The notes: generated by a model not told the origin, from the sequence alone. A DNA stretch of 64,000 nt from Mycolicibacterium peregrinum (GCF_001665625.1 NZ_LZSY01000061.1:1-64000), one strand, 5' to 3'. Shown: positions 47,044 through 56,256, counted from the stretch's first letter. Numbers and translations are program-made.

Positions 47044-47090
47044 GGCTATGGCTTTTGGGCTATTGGTTGCTAGTGATGGTTGCTACTGAT
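47044..47090. repeat. Iterated GGYTRYTA-type motifs upstream of mnhA
   Basis: GGTTGCTAGTGAT (47065-47077) and GGTTGCTACTGAT (47078-47090) are adjacent copies with one mismatch. Related GGCTATGG and GGCTATTGG lie just before (from 47044 and 47058), so similar motifs recur every 13-14 bases. They sit in the 192-base gap between mnhA and the permease gene and could bind an operon regulator. Confidence 0.6.
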
Positions 47091-47152
47091 TAATGGCATT
47101 CTACGTGGGCCGTTTCCGGCCGCGAGAGTGACGCAATGGTTGTACACCGCCA

Positions 47153-48439
47153 TCAGAAGTACCGCAGCCAGACGTACACCCAGGCCAACACGGTGCTGAG
47201 GGCGGTGACCACCAGGCCGTAACGGGTGAACCGCCAGAAGCTGATCGGATGGCCGGCCCGCTTGGCGATGCCGATGGCCACCACGTTGGCGCTCGCCGCG
47301 ATGGCGGTGCCGTTGCCGCTGAAACAGGCGCCGAGCGCGAACGCCCACCACAGCGCCTGACCGGTGGGTGCGTCCGGAACCTGGGCCACCATGTCCTCCA
47401 CCACCGGCGTCATCGTCGCGGTATAAGGAATGTTGTCGACGAAGGCGCCGACGATCGCCGAACCGAACAACAGGGCCGTGGCCGCCCCGAACCAGTTGTC
47501 GCCGAATGCCGATTCGGCCACCGACCCGAGCGCACCGATGACACCGGTGTGGACCAACCCGGCGACCATGACGAACAGTCCCATGAAGAAGACCAGGGTG
47601 GGCCACTCGACCTCGGGTAGCACCTCGGCCACATCGATGTCGGTGACCAGCAGCATCGCCCCGGCGCCCAGCAGCGCCACGATCGACGGCGCCACATGCA
47701 ACACCGAGTGCAGCGCGAATCCGACGATCACGACGTTGAGTACGAGTAGAGAGCGGATCAGTAGGCGCTTGTCCTTGATCGCCCGCCGCTCCTGCAGGGC
47801 CATCACCTCGTCGATCTGGACCTGGTCGGCGCGCAGGTCTCGATGGAACAGCACCCGGGTGAACAGGACGAACAACGCGAAGATGATGACCACGACCGGC
47901 GCCATGTGGATCAGGAAGTCGTTGAAGGTCAGTCCGGCACGGCTGCCGATGATGATGTTCGGCGGATCCCCGATCAGGGTCGCGGCGCCGCCGATGTTGG
48001 AGGCCAGCACCTCGGCGATCAGATAGGGCTGTGGCGCGATACGCAGTCGGTCGCAGATCACCAGGGTCACCGGCGCGATCAGCAGGATGATGGTCACGTT
48101 GTCCAGCACCGGCGAGGCGAAGGCGGTGATCGCCATCAACATGACCATCAGCCGGAACGGATTGCCGCGGGATCGCTTGGCAGCCCAGATCGCGAGGAAG
48201 TCGAACAGCCCGGTCTGCTTGATGACGCCGACGATCACCATCATCCCGAGCAGCAGGAAGATGACGTTCCAGTCGATGCCCTGGTGCTCGGAGTAGAACA
48301 CCTGCGCGCCGGGAATCAGGCCCAGCAGGGCCATCAGGCCGGCGGCCACCAGGACGGTCTTGACCTTGTCGGCTCGTTCGGTGGCGATGAACCAGAAGGC
48401 GACGACGAAGATCGTCAGCGCCAGAACCGGAGCCAGCAT
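47153..48439 (-). CDS. ArsB/NhaD family permease
   Basis: 428 aa with about 11 helices, including LLIAPVTLVICDRL and IGDPPNIIIGSRAGL (the ion-transporter ITS motif GDPPN) and a second half CFSGNGTAIAASANVV. The family includes arsenite exporters and NhaD sodium/proton antiporters. Beside the Mrp operon a sodium role is more likely than arsenite, but this is not certain. It lies 12 bases after a CBS protein gene. Confidence 0.88.
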   Translation of the reverse strand: MLAPVLALTIFVVAFWFIATERADKVKTVLVAAGLMALLGLIPGAQVFYSEHQGIDWNVIFLLLGMMVIVGVIKQTGLFDFLAIWAAKRSRGNPFRLMVMLMAITAFASPVLDNVTIILLIAPVTLVICDRLRIAPQPYLIAEVLASNIGGAATLIGDPPNIIIGSRAGLTFNDFLIHMAPVVVIIFALFVLFTRVLFHRDLRADQVQIDEVMALQERRAIKDKRLLIRSLLVLNVVIVGFALHSVLHVAPSIVALLGAGAMLLVTDIDVAEVLPEVEWPTLVFFMGLFVMVAGLVHTGVIGALGSVAESAFGDNWFGAATALLFGSAIVGAFVDNIPYTATMTPVVEDMVAQVPDAPTGQALWWAFALGACFSGNGTAIAASANVVAIGIAKRAGHPISFWRFTRYGLVVTALSTVLAWVYVWLRYF

Positions 48440-48451
48440 GGGCTCGGGCGA

Positions 48452-48940
48452 TCAGTCGCCGGGCCCGGCGACCGCGAGGCTGGTCAACAGCCGTTCGAGA
48501 GTGACGGCTCCGGTGAGCCGTCCGCTGCGGTCGACGACGGCGATCAGCGGGCTGCGTTTGTTGGCCATCACGGTGGCGATCTCCAACAGTGTGGCGTCGG
48601 GTGTCACGGTCGCCGGCTTGGTGGCGGGGCCCGGCAGGCAGTCACCGACGGTGAGTTTTCCCGGGCCGTGCCAGAACAGATCGGCGTGGATTTCGTCGAC
48701 GGTGCGGACCAGCGCCGGATCATCTTGGTAGGACTCGGGAATCGCCAGACGCAGCACCTGGGTTCCGGGCAGCACCGCCACCGGGCGATCGTCGTCGTCG
48801 ACCACCACCAGGCCGGGAAGCCGGTTGACCACCATGAGCTGGACGGCCTTCGATACCGGGTCGTCGATCCGCACGGTGGGCAGGTGGGCTGCGATTTCAT
48901 GTGCCTGCATGAGCTCGTTCCAATGCGTCGTCAGTGTCAT
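48452..48940 (-). CDS. CBS-domain pair protein
   Basis: 162 aa. Two CBS domains, about 20-70 ([23 protein letters not shown] start [16 protein letters not shown]) and about 100-160 ([30 protein letters not shown]), without another domain. CBS pairs sense nucleotides or ions and often gate transporters. ATG 48940 is chosen; 48910 is possible. It probably regulates the adjacent permease. Confidence 0.85.
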   Translation of the reverse strand: MTLTTHWNELMQAHEIAAHLPTVRIDDPVSKAVQLMVVNRLPGLVVVDDDDRPVAVLPGTQVLRLAIPESYQDDPALVRTVDEIHADLFWHGPGKLTVGDCLPGPATKPATVTPDATLLEIATVMANKRSPLIAVVDRSGRLTGAVTLERLLTSLAVAGPGD

Positions 48941-49096
48941 CGTCCTCGTTCTCCGATCACTTCGGGACGGCTCGGCTTCGGCGGTGGCTGCCAGTGTGTG
49001 CGACCCGGTGGTCGGGGACCATCGGGGCTGACACCCATTCGGAGGGGGGAATTGCCTGTATGGACAACAGTGCTGGTCTCGGGTCACGCTGGTGGG

Positions 49097-50056
49097 GTGA
49101 AACCGGCGCGCACCCCGGCGGCCGCGTTGTTCCGGCGGGTATTCCTGATCAACGGGTTGATCTTCACGCTGGGCACACTGATTTTGGCGGTATCGCCGGC
49201 CTCGGTGTCGGCGCGCATCAAGGTCACCGAAATCCCGGTCCTGGCCGTGGGTTTGGTGATCATCCTGGCCGCCAACGCCGTGTTGTTGCGGTCCAGTCTT
49301 GCCCCACTGGATCGGCTCGCCGCGTCAATGCGGCGGGTCGATCCGCCCAAGCGCAGCGATCGTGTCGACGGCCGTGGCAGCGGCGATCTGCAGCACCTGA
49401 TCGAGTCGTTCAACGCGATGCTGGACCGGTTGGAGACGGAAAGGACCACCGCCAGCGCGTCGGCACTGGCGGCCCAGGAGAACGAGCGGCAACGCATCGC
49501 ACGGGAACTGCACGACGAGATCGGTCAGACCCTGACGGTCGCACTGCTGCGGCTCAAGCGGGTTGTCGACCGGGCGCCCGAGTCGATCAAGGACGAACTG
49601 GCCGATGCTCAGGAGATCGTTCGATCCAGCCTTGACGAGGTACGTGAAATCGCCCGGCGGCTGCGTCCTGATGCGCTGGAGGATCTCGGGTTGCACAGTG
49701 CGCTCAATGCGCTGTGCACCGACTTCGGTCAGGCCTCTGGGATCGCCGTCGTCAAACACATTGCGCCGCAATCAGGTCGGTTGAAACCGGATGTCGAGCT
49801 CGTGTGCTACCGGATCGCCCAGGAGAGCCTGACGAATGTGGCTCGGCACGCCGAGGCCGGCAAGGTGTGGCTTGACCTGCATACCGGCGCAACCGACCTG
49901 ACGCTGCGGATCGCCGACGACGGCCGTGGCGGCGTGGATGACGAAGGTGCCGGCATCAACGGCATGCGCGAGCGCGCCCTGCTGGTGAACGCCGACCTCT
50001 CCATCACCTCACCGCCAGACGGCGGCACCGAGGTGCGGCTGGTGATCCCGCTCTGA
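49097..50056 (+). CDS. Sensor histidine kinase, NarL family
   Basis: 319 aa from GTG 49097. Two transmembrane helices (about 13-32 and 46-65), a HAMP-like region (66-118), a HisKA_3 dimerisation domain with [11 protein letters not shown] (phospho-His 139) and a HATPase with DDGRGG and GINGMRERA. The extracellular part is very short, so it may sense membrane state. The frame is open upstream, but that is not protein-like. Coupled to the response regulator by TGATG. Confidence 0.9.
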   Translation: MKPARTPAAALFRRVFLINGLIFTLGTLILAVSPASVSARIKVTEIPVLAVGLVIILAANAVLLRSSLAPLDRLAASMRRVDPPKRSDRVDGRGSGDLQHLIESFNAMLDRLETERTTASASALAAQENERQRIARELHDEIGQTLTVALLRLKRVVDRAPESIKDELADAQEIVRSSLDEVREIARRLRPDALEDLGLHSALNALCTDFGQASGIAVVKHIAPQSGRLKPDVELVCYRIAQESLTNVARHAEAGKVWLDLHTGATDLTLRIADDGRGGVDDEGAGINGMRERALLVNADLSITSPPDGGTEVRLVIPL

Positions 50057-50703
50057 TGTCCGCACGCATCCTGCTCGCCGACGACCACGCACTGGTCCGT
50101 AGCGGTCTGCGCATGATCATCGACGCCGAGCCGGATCTGCAGGTGGTGGCCGAGGCCGCCGACGGGCATGAGGCGGTGACCGCGCTCGGGACGACGCCGG
50201 TGGATCTGGCGATCCTCGACATCGCGATGCCGCGGATGACGGGATTGCAGGCCGCCCGGGAGATCAACCGGACGCATCCGAACGTGCGGATCCTGATCCT
50301 GTCGATGTACGACAACGAGCAGTACTTCTTCGAGGCGCTCAAGGCCGGGGCATCGGGCTACGTGTTGAAGTCCGTAGCCGACCGCGACCTGCTCGAGGCC
50401 TGCCGGGCGACGATGAGAGGGGAGCCGTTCCTGTACGCCGGCGCGGTGACGGCGCTGATCCGCGACTATCTGCACCGGTCACGTCAGGGCGGGGAACTGC
50501 CGGACACGATCCTCACCCCTCGTGAGGAGGAGGTCCTCAAACTGATCGCCGAGGGCTACTCGACCCGTGAGATCGCCGCGACCCTGACCATCAGCGCGAA
50601 GACGGTTGATCGGCACCGGACGAATATCCTGGCAAAACTCGGGCTGCGAGACCGGCTTGCGCTGACGCGTTACGCGATCCGCGCCGGACTGATCGAACCG
50701 TGA
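50056..50703 (+). CDS. Response regulator, NarL/LuxR family
   Basis: 215 aa. Receiver domain with acidic residues in LLADDH and phosphoacceptor Asp55 (LAILDIAMPRM), and Lys near 105; a LuxR helix-turn-helix follows (about 150-205, LTPREEEVLKLIAEGYSTREIA). It pairs with the kinase before it. Targets unknown; adjacency to the ion transport genes makes a stress role possible. Confidence 0.95.
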   Translation: MSARILLADDHALVRSGLRMIIDAEPDLQVVAEAADGHEAVTALGTTPVDLAILDIAMPRMTGLQAAREINRTHPNVRILILSMYDNEQYFFEALKAGASGYVLKSVADRDLLEACRATMRGEPFLYAGAVTALIRDYLHRSRQGGELPDTILTPREEEVLKLIAEGYSTREIAATLTISAKTVDRHRTNILAKLGLRDRLALTRYAIRAGLIEP

Positions 50704-51119
50704 GCCCACACCGGAATGGCATGTGACGCAACGCCGATACCCCAGCCCATGATCGGCCAGACCGGCCAGAAGTACCAGCCACCTCCGCCGAGTCCGACGG
50801 CAAGCCAGATGCCGAGCATCAGCAGGGCGCCGGCCAGGTAGGCGGCGAGGTGGATCCGGACGCTCATCCGGGCGGCCCGCTGCTGCGCGGCGTGACGACG
50901 GGGATCATGTCGTCGTAGTCGGTTGACGGGGAGGTCGGCGACGAGCAGGCGCAGTTGGTCGGCGGTCTGCGCCTGGAACGTCGACTGCAGCCGATCGTCG
51001 TACTCGGGCATCGTCAGATAGCCCTGGGTGAGTGCCTGTCCGAGGTCGTTCGCGGTCTGCGCACGTTCCCGGTCGCCGGCGCGGGCGGTTTCAACGGTGT
51101 GTAAGGCGGTGTCGGCCAT
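50670..51119 (-). CDS. DUF1707 and two-helix membrane protein
   Basis: 149 aa from ATG 51119. The N-terminus has RAGDRERAQTANDLGQALTQGYLTMPEYDDRL, the DUF1707 (SHOCT-like) pattern, then a basic linker, then two helices (IHLAAYLAGALLMLGIWLAV and the WYFWPVWPIMGWG segment). Common in mycobacteria, function unclear. It overlaps the response regulator by 34 bases in convergent order. Confidence 0.8.
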   Translation of the reverse strand: MADTALHTVETARAGDRERAQTANDLGQALTQGYLTMPEYDDRLQSTFQAQTADQLRLLVADLPVNRLRRHDPRRHAAQQRAARMSVRIHLAAYLAGALLMLGIWLAVGLGGGGWYFWPVWPIMGWGIGVASHAIPVWAHGSISPARIA

Positions 51120-51179
51120 TTCAACTCCCGTGAATCTAGTCAATGACAAGTTGGACTATGCCACCGTAACTAGCCACCG

Positions 51180-51674
51180 TCAAGATGTAATCGCCGAGGC
51201 TTCCTCTTCGGCCAACTCGCGCAGGGTGAGCAGCTGTTTACGCATCATCACCACGTCGCCCAGTGCCAGTGCCCAGCCGAGGATCCGGTTCGTGCCGAAA
51301 CGCACCCGCACATGCAATCGAGAGCCGCCGATTTCGGACCGGGTGGCATACGTGACCGCGACCGTTCCGGATCGCAGGGTGATGTGCTCGTCCTCGATGA
51401 ACGAGTCCAGCGTGAAGATCTGCATGAAGCGTTGGCCGACCGTGAGGCGGGCGAGCTCCGGGTCCCGGGTACGCGGGCTGCGTCTGCCGAAATTGTCGAG
51501 CAGGTCGTAGCTGTAGGGCGCGGCGCGCAGTTGGCACAGCCACCCGAAAACGATCGACGGTGGTGCACCGATGCTGATCGCCCGGTCCGCGCAGACCGCG
51601 GCGTCGGGGGCGAGGGCATCGCACGGCAGCGGAGCGGCACGTTCATGCGTCGTGGCGCCCCAGTTCGCGATCAT
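51180..51674 (-). CDS. SRPBCC-type protein (polyketide cyclase/lipid transport fold), probable
   Basis: 164 aa from ATG 51674, which overlaps the upstream stop (ATGA). Segments DRAISIGAPPSIVFGWLCQL, SYDLLDNFGRRSP and GWALALGDVVMMRKQLLTL fit an SRPBCC-like hydrophobic-ligand fold. The frame continues upstream without protein-like sequence. It pairs with the next gene, which seems to be of the same kind. Family is not certain. Confidence 0.65.
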   Translation of the reverse strand: MIANWGATTHERAAPLPCDALAPDAAVCADRAISIGAPPSIVFGWLCQLRAAPYSYDLLDNFGRRSPRTRDPELARLTVGQRFMQIFTLDSFIEDEHITLRSGTVAVTYATRSEIGGSRLHVRVRFGTNRILGWALALGDVVMMRKQLLTLRELAEEEASAITS

Positions 51675-52060
51675 GCCGGGACGTTCGGACGCGGACGGAG
51701 TTGGCCGGCAATGCGTTTGAGCGCGTAGCGCACCGCAACCTTGTGGCCGCCCGAACCGATTACCAGCGCGCGATAGACCTTTCCGTGGATGCCGGGGAAG
51801 GCGGCCCAGGTTTGTGAGCGCACCCTGGTGCGATGCGGGCCCAGGTCGTCCAGTTCGAACACCCACTCGTAGATCGAGAAGGGATGACGGCCCTTGAGTA
51901 CCAGGCGCAGGCGCGGCGTGCACTCGCCGATCGCGAACCCGATCGGAGGCCGCGGCTCGGTCGGGTCGCCGCACATTGCTCGAAGGACGGCGGCCCATGT
52001 CGTGGCAGCGTCGGCGTCGACTGTTATGGCATGCTCATCGATATAGGGTAAACGTTCCAT
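51671..52060 (-). CDS. SRPBCC-type protein (START/cyclase fold), probable
   Basis: 129 aa from ATG 52060. The core VDADAATTWAAVLRAMCGDP and ending RVRSQTWAAFPGIHGKVYRAL fit a short SRPBCC domain, like the next gene. Divergent from a TetR gene 22 bases away, so probably controlled by it. Confidence 0.65.
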   Translation of the reverse strand: MERLPYIDEHAITVDADAATTWAAVLRAMCGDPTEPRPPIGFAIGECTPRLRLVLKGRHPFSIYEWVFELDDLGPHRTRVRSQTWAAFPGIHGKVYRALVIGSGGHKVAVRYALKRIAGQLRPRPNVPA

Positions 52061-52081
52061 ATAGAAGGACTGTACTAGAAC

Positions 52082-52663
52082 ATGGCGCCTCCACGGAAGC
52101 ATGAAACCGACGCGATTTTGGATGCGACGCGGGCCCTGGTGCTCTCCGAAGGGCCAAGGGCTGCAAGTGTTGCAGCGATTGCCAAGGTCAGCGGCGCCCC
52201 GGCGGGCACCCTGTATCACCGGTTCGGCAACCGCAACGGTGTGCTGACCGCGGCCTGGTTGCGGGCGCTGGAGCGGTTTCAATCGCGGGCGATGGCGGCG
52301 ACGGCCGATGATCCGGTCGAGGCGGCGGTCGCGATGGGCGTGGCCGCCGTCAGTTTCGCCCGCGAAACCCCCGAGGACGCGCGGTTGCTGCTGACCATCC
52401 GGCCCAGCGATCTGCTCGACGGCGCGCCGGACGCAGAATTCACCGCGACGCTGACGGCGATGAACGCGCCACTCATCGAGCGGTTACGCGAACTGGCGCG
52501 GGGCATTTATGGCAACGACGACGCGCGCACGATGGACGCCATGTCGCGCGCGGTCGTCGACCTCCCGTATGCCGTCGTTCGACGTCATGCCAACGACGCA
52601 GAGTTGCCGGCTTGGATGGAGGATGACCTGGCTGACGCTGTGCGGAAGTTGTTGGCTAGGTAG
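52082..52663 (+). CDS. TetR/AcrR family regulator
   Basis: 193 aa. A TetR helix-turn-helix at about 8-55 (AAIAKVSGAPAGTLYHRFGN) and a C-terminal ligand domain. Divergent from two SRPBCC-type genes with only 21 bases between, so the operator must overlap both promoters. Confidence 0.9.
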   Translation: MAPPRKHETDAILDATRALVLSEGPRAASVAAIAKVSGAPAGTLYHRFGNRNGVLTAAWLRALERFQSRAMAATADDPVEAAVAMGVAAVSFARETPEDARLLLTIRPSDLLDGAPDAEFTATLTAMNAPLIERLRELARGIYGNDDARTMDAMSRAVVDLPYAVVRRHANDAELPAWMEDDLADAVRKLLAR

Positions 52664-52672
52664 GGGTTTGGC

Positions 52673-52990
52673 TCAGTGCGGATGCATCTGGCCGTCGAGG
52701 TTGCCGCCCTCTTGATGGTCGGTGGTTGTGTAGTCGGTGGCTGCCGATCTCAGCTTGACGGAAAGGTCAGTCGAGATTTCATGCATCTTCCCGGCTGCTT
52801 CGCGGCGGGACAGTTCTGCGGACTTGAGTGCCATGGCCGTGGGAGAGCACACCAGACCGTGGGTCTGGAAGACATGGCCCGCGGTCCCATCCGGCGCCGA
52901 TTTGGCCGACTCGATCAACGACGCGGCTTCTCCCTGGACGGTCGCGGTCGACCGGATCTGGTCGGAAACGGTAAGTGGCGGCTGCGTCAT
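52673..52990 (-). CDS. EspC-like type VII secretion target, first cassette
   Basis: 105 aa, helical. It matches the EspC/DUF2580 group of ESX-secreted proteins: two-helix hairpin and a C-terminal YxxxD secretion motif (YTTTD, about 87-91). QTHGLVCSPTAMALK and the LDGQMHPH ending are shared with its paralogue at 55137. AGGAG precedes the ATG. It lies downstream of an EspA-like gene, as the partner that secretes with it. Confidence 0.82.
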   Translation of the reverse strand: MTQPPLTVSDQIRSTATVQGEAASLIESAKSAPDGTAGHVFQTHGLVCSPTAMALKSAELSRREAAGKMHEISTDLSVKLRSAATDYTTTDHQEGGNLDGQMHPH

Positions 52991-53023
52991 GGAAGCTCCT
53001 CGGTCGGATTCAGGGTGGGCGGG

Positions 53024-53818
53024 CTAGCTCGGGCCGAAACCGCCGCCGGGAATCTTGGCGTTGGCGTTGGCGTTCGTCGATTCGTACCGAGAGGCCAGGT
53101 CCTTGATCTTGCCCGCATTCTCGCCGGAACGACTGGCCATTTGATGGCATTGGATGGTTGCGGCGGGCACGGTGCCCGCAACTGCTGCGACCTCGATTGC
53201 TGTCGAAAGCGCGGGACCGACGACTGGGGCAGCTTTGGCGAGGAGGGCTGGAACAATACTCAGGCTCAGTATCGTCTGCATTTGCGAAACGAAATCGCGG
53301 GTGTCGCCGACTTGCCTGGCTTCCTCGGCGACAACTTTCTGAATCTCGGAGTCGGTGGACGACATATCGGCAGCGCGCGCTTGTTGTTCCTTATTTCTGT
53401 CGCCGTAGGCCTTTGACGCGTCGCCCGTCCAGTCGCCGGGTGGTGCGGATCTTAAAAGGGTCGAGTGAGCGTCGACGAAATGGTTGGCCCCTTCGGTGAA
53501 TCGTGCGCCGTCCTCGGGTCGGCCGAACCCCAGCATATTGCTTTCCATGGTCAGGACGATCAAACCGGCATTGATAATTGGGGTAGCGGCACCCTTCGCG
53601 ATATTCCCCAGGGTCTTGGCCGACGAAGTTGCGCCACTCGCGGCTGCCGATTTTGCCAGTGCACCAGCGCCCTCGGTAGCGACAAGCTGACCCATTGACA
53701 GAAAGTCGGATCCGATGCCTGCCATCGCCCACGGCACGCTCGACTTCGCCCCGTTGGCGTGGTCGGCAATGCCGTAGGCGTAGTTGCCCTGCAAGTAGTA
53801 GAAGCTTCCTACGCCCAT
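53024..53818 (-). CDS. EspA/EspE-like type VII secretion effector, first cassette
   Basis: 264 aa. N-terminal helical domain with Gly/Ala-rich hydrophobic part, then W-x-G-type motif (PPGDWTGDASKAYGDRN, about 123-139), as in the EspA/EspE N-terminal family. It is clearly paralogous to the gene at 55516. EspA-type proteins are secreted with EspC-type partners through ESX-1 or related systems. No ESX core genes are in the window, so the secretion system must be elsewhere. Confidence 0.78.
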   Translation of the reverse strand: MGVGSFYYLQGNYAYGIADHANGAKSSVPWAMAGIGSDFLSMGQLVATEGAGALAKSAAASGATSSAKTLGNIAKGAATPIINAGLIVLTMESNMLGFGRPEDGARFTEGANHFVDAHSTLLRSAPPGDWTGDASKAYGDRNKEQQARAADMSSTDSEIQKVVAEEARQVGDTRDFVSQMQTILSLSIVPALLAKAAPVVGPALSTAIEVAAVAGTVPAATIQCHQMASRSGENAGKIKDLASRYESTNANANAKIPGGGFGPS

Positions 53819-53924
53819 AACCGAATTCCGATCGTCGACGAACTTCGCTCGGACGAGCCTAACACCGGATCAGGGCGACCGCGCGCAGCAAATCTCAACT
53901 GAAACCGCAGGTAGGATAGGTTTC

Positions 53925-54638
53925 CTAGAGTGCGCGTAGCCTCTCGATGGCGCGCCCATCGATGAGTTCATCGCGAAGGTCGGGACGCTGCCAGTAGAGT
54001 CGGACTAACTCCACGAGTGCTGTGCCCTTAGGCGTGTAGGTCCCGGGAGCCTCCATCAGCAGTGTTTCGCCGCCGGCCATTGTCACTACCATCGGGTTCC
54101 AGAAGCGCTCCTCATCGGGCAGTTTGTCCGCGATGTTCTCCACCTCGTCCCATTTTCCAGTTTTAGGTTCCCGCAGTGTCGAGAATTCAAATCCATCCGG
54201 TGTCAGGGCGAGGTAGCTAAGGCTTCCTTGTCGGCGCAACTTTACCCAACACCACGTCAGAACTGCCGCGGCCGCTCCGGCGCATAGTGGGAATACATGT
54301 TGGCCGACGTCAAAGGGTAGATATAGCACGCCAAAAACCCAGGCCAAGAACATCAACCACGTTGACAGGACCCCTGTGACGATGAATCGTCGCAGATTGT
54401 TTTCTATCCGTTTATCGGGCCGTAGTTGGGTTCCAGTGGTGTCGAATGATGCCTGGAATGTTACTGTCCTTGATTGTGTCATCATGAGGATCAAGTAAGT
54501 GGTGGTCAATGCTAAACCGACAATTACGACTAATGTCACCAGTGAGAATTGCTTTGCGGCGTTAAATGCCCAGGGCGCGAGCATTGCAATAAAAATCAGT
54601 GCTACTGCAATCCCGGATCGTCTCGCAAATTTTTCCAT
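53925..54638 (-). CDS. Membrane protein of the Esp-like cassette, first copy
   Basis: 237 aa with three or four hydrophobic helices in the N-terminal half and a soluble C-terminal domain (LTPDGFEFSTLREPKTGKWDEV, TYTPKGTALVELVRLYWQRP, DGRAIERLRAL) that looks like a PH-type domain. It is clearly paralogous to the gene at 56356. ATG 54638 fits the anchor. The region is visibly poorer in GC than its surroundings. Role: maybe a membrane partner or chaperone for the secreted pair. Confidence 0.78.
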   Translation of the reverse strand: MEKFARRSGIAVALIFIAMLAPWAFNAAKQFSLVTLVVIVGLALTTTYLILMMTQSRTVTFQASFDTTGTQLRPDKRIENNLRRFIVTGVLSTWLMFLAWVFGVLYLPFDVGQHVFPLCAGAAAAVLTWCWVKLRRQGSLSYLALTPDGFEFSTLREPKTGKWDEVENIADKLPDEERFWNPMVVTMAGGETLLMEAPGTYTPKGTALVELVRLYWQRPDLRDELIDGRAIERLRAL

Positions 54639-54684
54639 CTCGCCCCTCGTCTGCGCCTGCCGAAGTATGGGTATGGTCTGGCCT

Positions 54685-55140
54685 ATGGATGATAAGGCCG
54701 GAGTCTCAAGGGTTGTCGCAGCCAGTCGCGAGATCGCCGCACCGGCAGAGGTCATCTTCGAGATGATTGCGGATCCATCCCAACAGCCCCGCTGGGACGG
54801 CAACGAGAACCTGGCGCAGGCTCCGTCCGGGCAACGGGTACGTGCGGTCGGGGAGGTGTTCGTCATGACGATCAAGCAGGGCGGTGACCGCGAGAACCGA
54901 ATCGTGGAGTTCGAGGAAGGTCGGCGTATCGCCTGGCGGCCCTCGGAAGTCGGCAAGCAGCCGCCCGGCCACCTGTGGCGCTGGGAGTTGGAACCGTTGG
55001 GCGACAACCGAACCCTGGTGACCCACACCTACGACTGGTCGCAGCTCACCGATGAGAAGCGGCTCATCCGCGCTCGTGCGACCACCGCCGACAAGCTGCA
55101 GGCGTCGATCGATCGACTGGCGGCGATCGCGGAGGGTTAG
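54685..55140 (+). CDS. SRPBCC family protein
   Basis: 151 aa from ATG 54685 (starts at 54667 or 54673 are possible). REIAAPAEVIFEMIADPSQQPRWDG is the SRPBCC/polyketide-cyclase start and GHLWRWELEPLGDNRTLVTHTYDW the middle. This helix-grip fold binds hydrophobic ligands. It separates the two Esp-like cassettes and is on the opposite strand from them; it overlaps the EspC-like gene end by four bases. Confidence 0.85.
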   Translation: MDDKAGVSRVVAASREIAAPAEVIFEMIADPSQQPRWDGNENLAQAPSGQRVRAVGEVFVMTIKQGGDRENRIVEFEEGRRIAWRPSEVGKQPPGHLWRWELEPLGDNRTLVTHTYDWSQLTDEKRLIRARATTADKLQASIDRLAAIAEG

Positions 55141-55472
55141 CGCGGAGGCATTTGCCCGTCCAGCTTCCCGGCCTGGTGCTGGTCGGTTCCGGAATACTGG
55201 GCCGAAGCCGAGTCGAGAATGCCAGCGAGTTTTGTCGACGCGCCATTCATCGCTTGGTTCGCCGCAGTCCGTGACATCTGCGCTTCCTTCAGCGCACTGG
55301 TCGCGAGGGCGCAGACCACACCATGGGTCCGGATCACGGCGAACGACGCCCCGTCGGTGATGTGCTCAGCGGCGTTGATGCCGTCGGCAATCTTCCGCTG
55401 CTGTGCGGAGCGGGCGTTCAGGTCGTCGACGAGTACTTTCAGCGCGTTGGCATCTGACTGTGGGGTGGTCAC
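55137..55472 (-). CDS. EspC-like type VII secretion target, second cassette
   Basis: 111 aa. GTG 55472 is chosen because GAAAGGA precedes it; the frame runs upstream to TTG only. It has a helical hairpin, YSGTD (YxxxD) near residue 92 and the ending LDGQMPPR; RTHGVVCALATSALK matches the paralogue at 52673. ESX substrate partner of the EspA-like protein. Confidence 0.82.
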   Translation of the reverse strand: MTTPQSDANALKVLVDDLNARSAQQRKIADGINAAEHITDGASFAVIRTHGVVCALATSALKEAQMSRTAANQAMNGASTKLAGILDSASAQYSGTDQHQAGKLDGQMPPR

Positions 55473-55515
55473 ACGGGTCCTTTCTTCGGTGCCCAAGTTT
55501 GCAGGTGGCTAGGCG

Positions 55516-56256
55516 TCAGAATTGTGCCTGCGCGGCGACCTGGTCATAGCCGGCGCCGGCGCGCCGGATGAGCGTGGCATTGCGGGCAGAGTTATCGATG
55601 AGGTCGAGGTATCGCCACTCGGCGGGAGGGAGTGTGGCTGCGACCGACGCGACTTGAAATGCCAGTGATGCCGCTGGCCCCCAAGGCAGATAAAAATTCA
55701 ATGCGACAGCAGGAATGATGCATAGTCCGAGGGAGGTTTGGCAACGATCGAGCATCTTGCGTGTCACTTCATTCTGCTCGGCTTCGCTCTTGACCGCATC
55801 CCTCACCATCTCATCGAGTCTCCTCAATTCGTCGGCGTGTTTCGTATGTTCAGTGTTTCGAGCCTCGTACTCGTTCGCGGCATCGCCTTCCCAAGTATCT
55901 GGGCGCTTCGCTGATTCGACTTCGGTTTTCAATCCGGCATACTTGCTTGAGCCTTGATCGAAGTAGCCACCTGCGTCGGGCTTCCCGAAACCGCAGGTGT
56001 TCGCCATGATCATCATGGTGAGCAAGCCTGCCTGGATGATTGGTACCTCCGCGGCTGCGGCAATCTTCGCGCCCGTCATATACGGAGCGACGGTATGCAT
56101 GAACCCGACCGCATCGGCTCCCACACCAGCCAGACCCCAGCCGACGTGCCCGTCTTTCCCGTCCCTGGTGTCCATACTTGGGGGATGCTCGAGAACTGCC
56201 CCGTTGAGCCAGTTTGCCCCCTCGTAGAGATCTTGGATGACGCTCCACTTGCTCAT
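55516..56256 (-). CDS. EspA/EspE-like type VII secretion effector, second cassette
   Basis: 246 aa from ATG 56256. It has the motif RPDTWEGDAANEYEARN (about 117-133), like the first copy, preceded by a Gly/Ala-rich hydrophobic segment (IIQAGLLTMMIMANTCGFGKPD) and followed by helical heptads. It is a paralogue of 53024 and presumably secreted with the EspC-like protein. Confidence 0.78.
   Translation of the reverse strand: MSKWSVIQDLYEGANWLNGAVLEHPPSMDTRDGKDGHVGWGLAGVGADAVGFMHTVAPYMTGAKIAAAAEVPIIQAGLLTMMIMANTCGFGKPDAGGYFDQGSSKYAGLKTEVESAKRPDTWEGDAANEYEARNTEHTKHADELRRLDEMVRDAVKSEAEQNEVTRKMLDRCQTSLGLCIIPAVALNFYLPWGPAASLAFQVASVAATLPPAEWRYLDLIDNSARNATLIRRAGAGYDQVAAQAQF

Noticed and set aside
47153..48439. 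Arsenite exporter ArsB as a firm call
   Set aside because: No arsR, arsC or metal-binding neighbours. The family also holds NhaD antiporters and the context favours sodium.
47843..49096. Upstream extension of the histidine kinase frame on the plus strand
   Set aside because: The extension is His/Asp/Gln-rich and antisense to the permease and CBS genes. The kinase-like part begins at GTG 49097.
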